8,079 nucleotides of DNA from Methylococcaceae bacterium UBA7658. GTDB taxonomy: Bacteria; Pseudomonadota; Gammaproteobacteria; Methylococcales; Methylomonadaceae. The translations under genes and the position numbers were made by a program. Positions within the stretch are counted from its first letter, which is position 1; each line of letters begins with the position of its first letter. The notes under the pieces were generated by a model, which saw nothing but the letters and a program-made list of their open reading frames with translations, did no database searches and was not told the origin of the DNA. The stretch covers positions 1 to 8,079 of the forward strand of contig DLHW01000036.1 in assembly GCA_002483425.1 (NCBI GenBank), given 5' to 3'. Of this stretch, positions 5,513 through 8,079 are shown one piece after another.

Positions 5513-5656
5513 TGTTTTTAATTGTAAAAAGCAAATAATACAATAACCTTGAGCTATATCTTAAAGTAATTGAAAACACTCCCTAGTTTCTTTTAACGAT
5601 TACATATTAACATTAGAAAAATGTGATTAATAATAACCAAGACATTACCGTGTAAT

Positions 5657-5730
5657 CTTTCAATTTTTTTATTGAAGGTGAAAACCTCAAGTCTTTGCGC
5701 TTATATCCGAAGCCATTTTTTATCATGGCT
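5657..5730. other. AT-rich gap with two small hairpins downstream of the methyltransferase
   Basis: The 241 bp between the IS5 remnant and the methyltransferase stop hold no gene-like frame. Two stem-loops are visible: an 8-bp stem with one wobble pair around a T6 loop (5657-5664 with 5671-5678), and AGCCAT/ATGGCT around an 8-nt loop (5711-5716 with 5725-5730), about 25 bp past the methyltransferase stop. Neither is followed by a U-tract on the minus strand, so a terminator role is possible but weakly supported. Confidence 0.3.
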
Positions 5731-5753
5731 GACGGATGAATGTAAAATGTCAC

Positions 5754-6872
5754 TTAGTTATATCCATCTAAAATCATTATCTTCCCAATTGATTTAAGAT
5801 GGACTAATTCCTCTAACATTAACCCGGACTTAGCAAATAAAGTTTTCCATTCTGAAAGCGTTCTTTCCTTACCGCGGGTTGCCATGAACATCTGCATGTC
5901 GAAAGCTGCGCTGGCGAGGTCAGCGTGAATTTCCGGAATCACCAGTTCCATGACGGCAATCCTCGCACCCGTCTCGGCGATAGCAGTTAACATATGACGT
6001 AGCACTTGGGTGCATTGTGCATCGTCCAGGCCATGTAAAACGGTGCTTAACAAATATATGTCTTTGTTGTTTCGGGCTGCCGGAATCGATTCAAGAAAAT
6101 CTCCCGAACAAAACCTTACTCTCGATAGCAAATCGGCATCGGCATTGTCTTTCCAATAATCTACCGCCAATTGAATGACTTGTTTTCTATCGATTACCAC
6201 TGCGGTTAAACGCGGGTAACGTTGCAGGATGGCGAGGGTTTTACTGCCTTTGGAACCGCCGATATCGATGATGCGGTCGAACCGCCCCCAATCGAAATCG
6301 TTGACATACCTGTCGCCCGCCAGTATCTCAACGGAATCCATCGCTTGGGCGAACAAAGCATCGAATTCGGCGTCAGCATCCAGGTAGGCATAGAAATCCT
6401 GATTGTGGACGATCTTGAACGGCGCTTCGCCTATCCGGATGCCAGCTTCCAGTTGTTCAAACCACGGCCTGCTCATCGCCGATGAGTTATGCATTAGAAT
6501 CATTGCTCTGACATTTTTTGGACAATCGGTTCTTAGATAATTGGAAAGAGCACTGTTTTTGAACATCTTCGGTGATATTTCCTCAAAGACATCCATGGCA
6601 GCAAGCATACGCAATAAGCGGTAAACGCCATCAGATTGTGCATTTGCCTGCGTTGCGATGACTTCAATCGAAAGCGGTTTATCGCCTAGAATCGTTGCAA
6701 TATCAAGGCAGGCCGCAACATAAAGTGCTCGCGATTGCCAAAATGCCGAACCGATCTGCATGAGCCGAAACGGAGGCGGCATACTCCTGCCAACGAGGCG
6801 TTGTAGCCAGATAACGCCCTGCATCAATTTGGCAAAAAGGCGCACGGAAACGGGGTTTTTCTGAAACGTCAT
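5754..6872 (-). CDS. SAM-dependent O-methyltransferase, family 2 (COMT-like)
   Basis: The 372-residue protein has an N-terminal dimerisation winged helix (about 38-115, FWQSRALYVAACLDIATIL then GVYRLLRMLAAMDVFEE) and a C-terminal Rossmann methyltransferase domain. Motif I is IIDIGGSKG (201-209), a variant of DxGGGxG that binds SAM. GDFLESIP follows at 257-264, and LLSTVLHGLDDAQC (274-287) corresponds to the family's L-H-D-W-D-D segment with the catalytic His280 kept and the next Asp replaced by Gly. E309 (MELVIP) and E336 (GKERT) match acidic residues that orient the catalytic His. It would methylate a hydroxyl group of a small aromatic or polyketide-like substrate in the cytoplasm; the substrate is unknown. 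The ATG lies 6 bp after the TetR stop with no good ribosome-binding site, suggesting coupling; Met17 or Met31 are alternative starts. No damage is seen. Confidence 0.9.
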   Translation of the reverse strand: MTFQKNPVSVRLFAKLMQGVIWLQRLVGRSMPPPFRLMQIGSAFWQSRALYVAACLDIATILGDKPLSIEVIATQANAQSDGVYRLLRMLAAMDVFEEISPKMFKNSALSNYLRTDCPKNVRAMILMHNSSAMSRPWFEQLEAGIRIGEAPFKIVHNQDFYAYLDADAEFDALFAQAMDSVEILAGDRYVNDFDWGRFDRIIDIGGSKGSKTLAILQRYPRLTAVVIDRKQVIQLAVDYWKDNADADLLSRVRFCSGDFLESIPAARNNKDIYLLSTVLHGLDDAQCTQVLRHMLTAIAETGARIAVMELVIPEIHADLASAAFDMQMFMATRGKERTLSEWKTLFAKSGLMLEELVHLKSIGKIMILDGYN

Positions 6873-6878
6873 CGCAGT

Positions 6879-7505
6879 CTAATCCGTTTTTTGTGCGGCA
6901 GGAGCCAATCCGGATGAGAGCAAGTGGCCGTTAAATGCCGCAAGATTCTCGAAGAAAGGATCGTCCATGGCTTTCCCTATTTGTTCCTCAAAAACATCCT
7001 TGAGCAACATGGGCATCATGGCGAGGCTGACGAACGCCATACGCACAACATCCGGGTCTAAAGCCGGATGCACTTGGCCGTCGGCTTTTAATTTTTCAAC
7101 TTTCCGTGCGCCGCGCGTACGTCCCCGCTCCAGCAATTGAAGGATAAAACGTCGCCCCGGCCCTTGGTTCAAAGCCAGAACTTTCAGAATGAGCTTAGGA
7201 AATTCGGGTTGTTTAGTCATCGTGCGGTAGTACAACAACAAGAAATCCTTCACTCCGGCTGTCGAATCCAATAACTGCCCGTCCAGAACATCCAGCAAGG
7301 GATTCAAGGTTTCCCGTATCATTTCCTCATAAAGCCCTTCTTTGCTACCGAAATAGTAGTGGATCATAGAGATATTCGCGTTCGCTTGTTCCGCGATCAG
7401 GCGAGTCGTGACATTGTGGTAGTCGTCGGACATAAAATTATCAAGCGCCGCTTTGAGTAATCTTGCTCGCACGGAATGATCCGGTTGGTTGGAATCGCTT
7501 GTCAT
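6879..7505 (-). CDS. TetR/AcrR-family transcriptional regulator
   Basis: From the chosen ATG the product is 208 residues, normal for TetR. The DNA-binding domain spans about 12-60: RARLLKAALDNFMSDDY, the helix-turn-helix TTRLIAEQANANISMIHYYF (33-52) and the family's closing SKEGLYEEMI. The rest is a helical ligand-binding and dimer domain. I prefer the ATG at 7505 over the one at 7517 because GGAG lies six bases before it and nothing like a ribosome-binding site precedes the outer ATG, which would add only MELR. The methyltransferase follows after 6 bp, so the two form one transcription unit and the regulator probably controls the methyltransferase and itself. A 26-bp inverted repeat about 70 bp upstream is a candidate operator. 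The ligand is unknown, possibly the methyltransferase substrate or product. Confidence 0.9.
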   Translation of the reverse strand: MTSDSNQPDHSVRARLLKAALDNFMSDDYHNVTTRLIAEQANANISMIHYYFGSKEGLYEEMIRETLNPLLDVLDGQLLDSTAGVKDFLLLYYRTMTKQPEFPKLILKVLALNQGPGRRFILQLLERGRTRGARKVEKLKADGQVHPALDPDVVRMAFVSLAMMPMLLKDVFEEQIGKAMDDPFFENLAAFNGHLLSSGLAPAAQKTD

Positions 7506-7572
7506 CCTAAGCTCCATTAGAAAAGGGTTAGTTTAGTTTAACAAGTGCGCTGGCAGGTCTCTAAACGTTTCG

Positions 7573-7598
7573 TCAATCAATTTTCAGAGATTGATTGA
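7573..7598 (-). promoter_or_regulatory. Candidate TetR operator, 9-bp inverted repeat
   Basis: TCAATCAAT (7573-7581) and ATTGATTGA (7590-7598) are exact reverse complements with an 8-bp spacer. It stands 68 bp upstream of the TetR start in the only sizeable non-coding gap of this cassette, with size and symmetry fitting a TetR dimer or pair of dimers. No confident -35/-10 pair could be placed nearby, so its exact effect is unclear. It is also self-complementary enough to form a hairpin, so a terminator for the gene to the right, without a U-tract, is a lesser alternative. Confidence 0.5.
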
Positions 7599-7698
7599 AT
7601 CGGCAAATCTTACCTTACGACTAACATGGAAAAACTTAAATACCTGATGTCCTAACAGTACCTTCAATGGCAATAAGTAATTGTTTTAATTTGCCATT

Positions 7699-8079
7699 TT
7701 ACCTGCTAACCGATAGCGGCGATTTAATTTTTTTAGCGAGTTCTTTGGTAGCCCGTTCGGTGACTTTGACATGGTTGCCTTTCAGGTCGACAACGATTTC
7801 GGCGATTTGCCGGCCTGAGTTTACCTTAACAACATCTACGATTAACGAGGATTCAAGGAAGCTTGGTTTGCTATGTTGCCCGACGATAACGCAGTCGGCG
7901 CCTATTTTTTTACCCAGCTTTGCCGCTTCGTCCGAAAAGCGGAACAGATAACCAAATCCGGCATTAGCCGATTGTTGCTCTTTCAGATCAAAATGAACGA
8001 TCTCATATCCCCCGCTTTCACTGATTGCCCGCTCCAACAACGGTTTGATCGAAGTAGTACGCGCCAGCTCGTCCGGCGA
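7699..8079 (-). CDS. DUF2380/DUF3280-like protein, C-terminal part (5' end outside window)
   Basis: The frame is open to the right edge, starting in mid-protein with SPDELARTTSIKPLLERAI, and ends at TAA 7699-7701 after about 126 visible residues. The pattern is a helix, the strand GYEIVHFDL, a linker, then the helix DEAAKLGKKIGADCVIVGQ and a beta region SSLIVDVVKVNSGRQIAEIVVDLKGN with a final helix (RATKELAKKIK). This matches the layout of DUF2380/DUF3280 proteins, where 'L-G-A-D-x-V-V-x-G' precedes a strand pair and a 'D-x-R/K-G-N' turn. Such proteins are exported and are often found near methanol-oxidation genes in methylotrophs, but their function is unknown and the N-terminal signal cannot be seen here. 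It is separated from the TetR gene by about 190 bp and is likely a different transcription unit. Recognition is from memory of the family pattern. Confidence 0.62.
   Translation of the reverse strand, partial: SPDELARTTSIKPLLERAISESGGYEIVHFDLKEQQSANAGFGYLFRFSDEAAKLGKKIGADCVIVGQHSKPSFLESSLIVDVVKVNSGRQIAEIVVDLKGNHVKVTERATKELAKKIKSPLSVSR

Overview
The window reads as chromosome from a Gram-negative bacterium, most likely a gammaproteobacterium. The signs are a lipoprotein periplasmic adaptor next to an RND inner-membrane pump, sigma70-like promoter hexamers, and AGGA/GGAG ribosome-binding sites. A DUF2380/DUF3280-like protein at the right edge hints at a methylotroph or methanotroph relative, but this is a weak lead. 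All genes and gene remnants lie on the minus strand, so the text runs right to left in transcription order.

Right part (8079-5754): the C-terminal part of a DUF2380/DUF3280-like protein enters from the edge. After a non-coding gap holding a 26-bp inverted repeat comes a two-gene cassette: a TetR-family regulator and, 6 bp later, a family-2 O-methyltransferase. The inverted repeat is a natural candidate for the TetR operator.

Middle part (5512-3586): two visibly GC-rich, heavily decayed insertion sequences lie back to back. The first is an IS5-family transposase remnant broken by several frameshifts, stop codons and a 20-bp tandem duplication. The second is an IS982-family remnant with recognisable terminal repeats. 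Its left end abuts AT-rich DNA carrying extra copies of the IS end, including a perfect 23-bp inverted repeat that forms a compact hairpin element.

Left part (3478-1): a five-gene operon-like array holds a MarR regulator, a short-chain dehydrogenase (SDR), a seven-helix membrane protein, an RND periplasmic adaptor and the start of an RND pump. The last junctions overlap by ATGA. A TATA-rich palindrome, GTATATACAC(A/G)TA, occurs three times in the same orientation: over the marR -10 box, just upstream of the SDR ribosome-binding site, and between the SDR and the membrane gene. This strongly suggests a MarR regulon with one operator per transcription segment.

The effector part of this operon is decaying. 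The adaptor carries two in-frame stops without any frameshift, the pump has an in-frame stop at codon 32, and the SDR has lost its catalytic lysine (Met163) and has Asp where the tetrad Asn is expected. The regulator, the operators and the membrane protein look intact. I found no clear novel defence or catalytic system. The most distinctive things are the triple operator, the half-dead efflux operon and the nested IS-end repeats.
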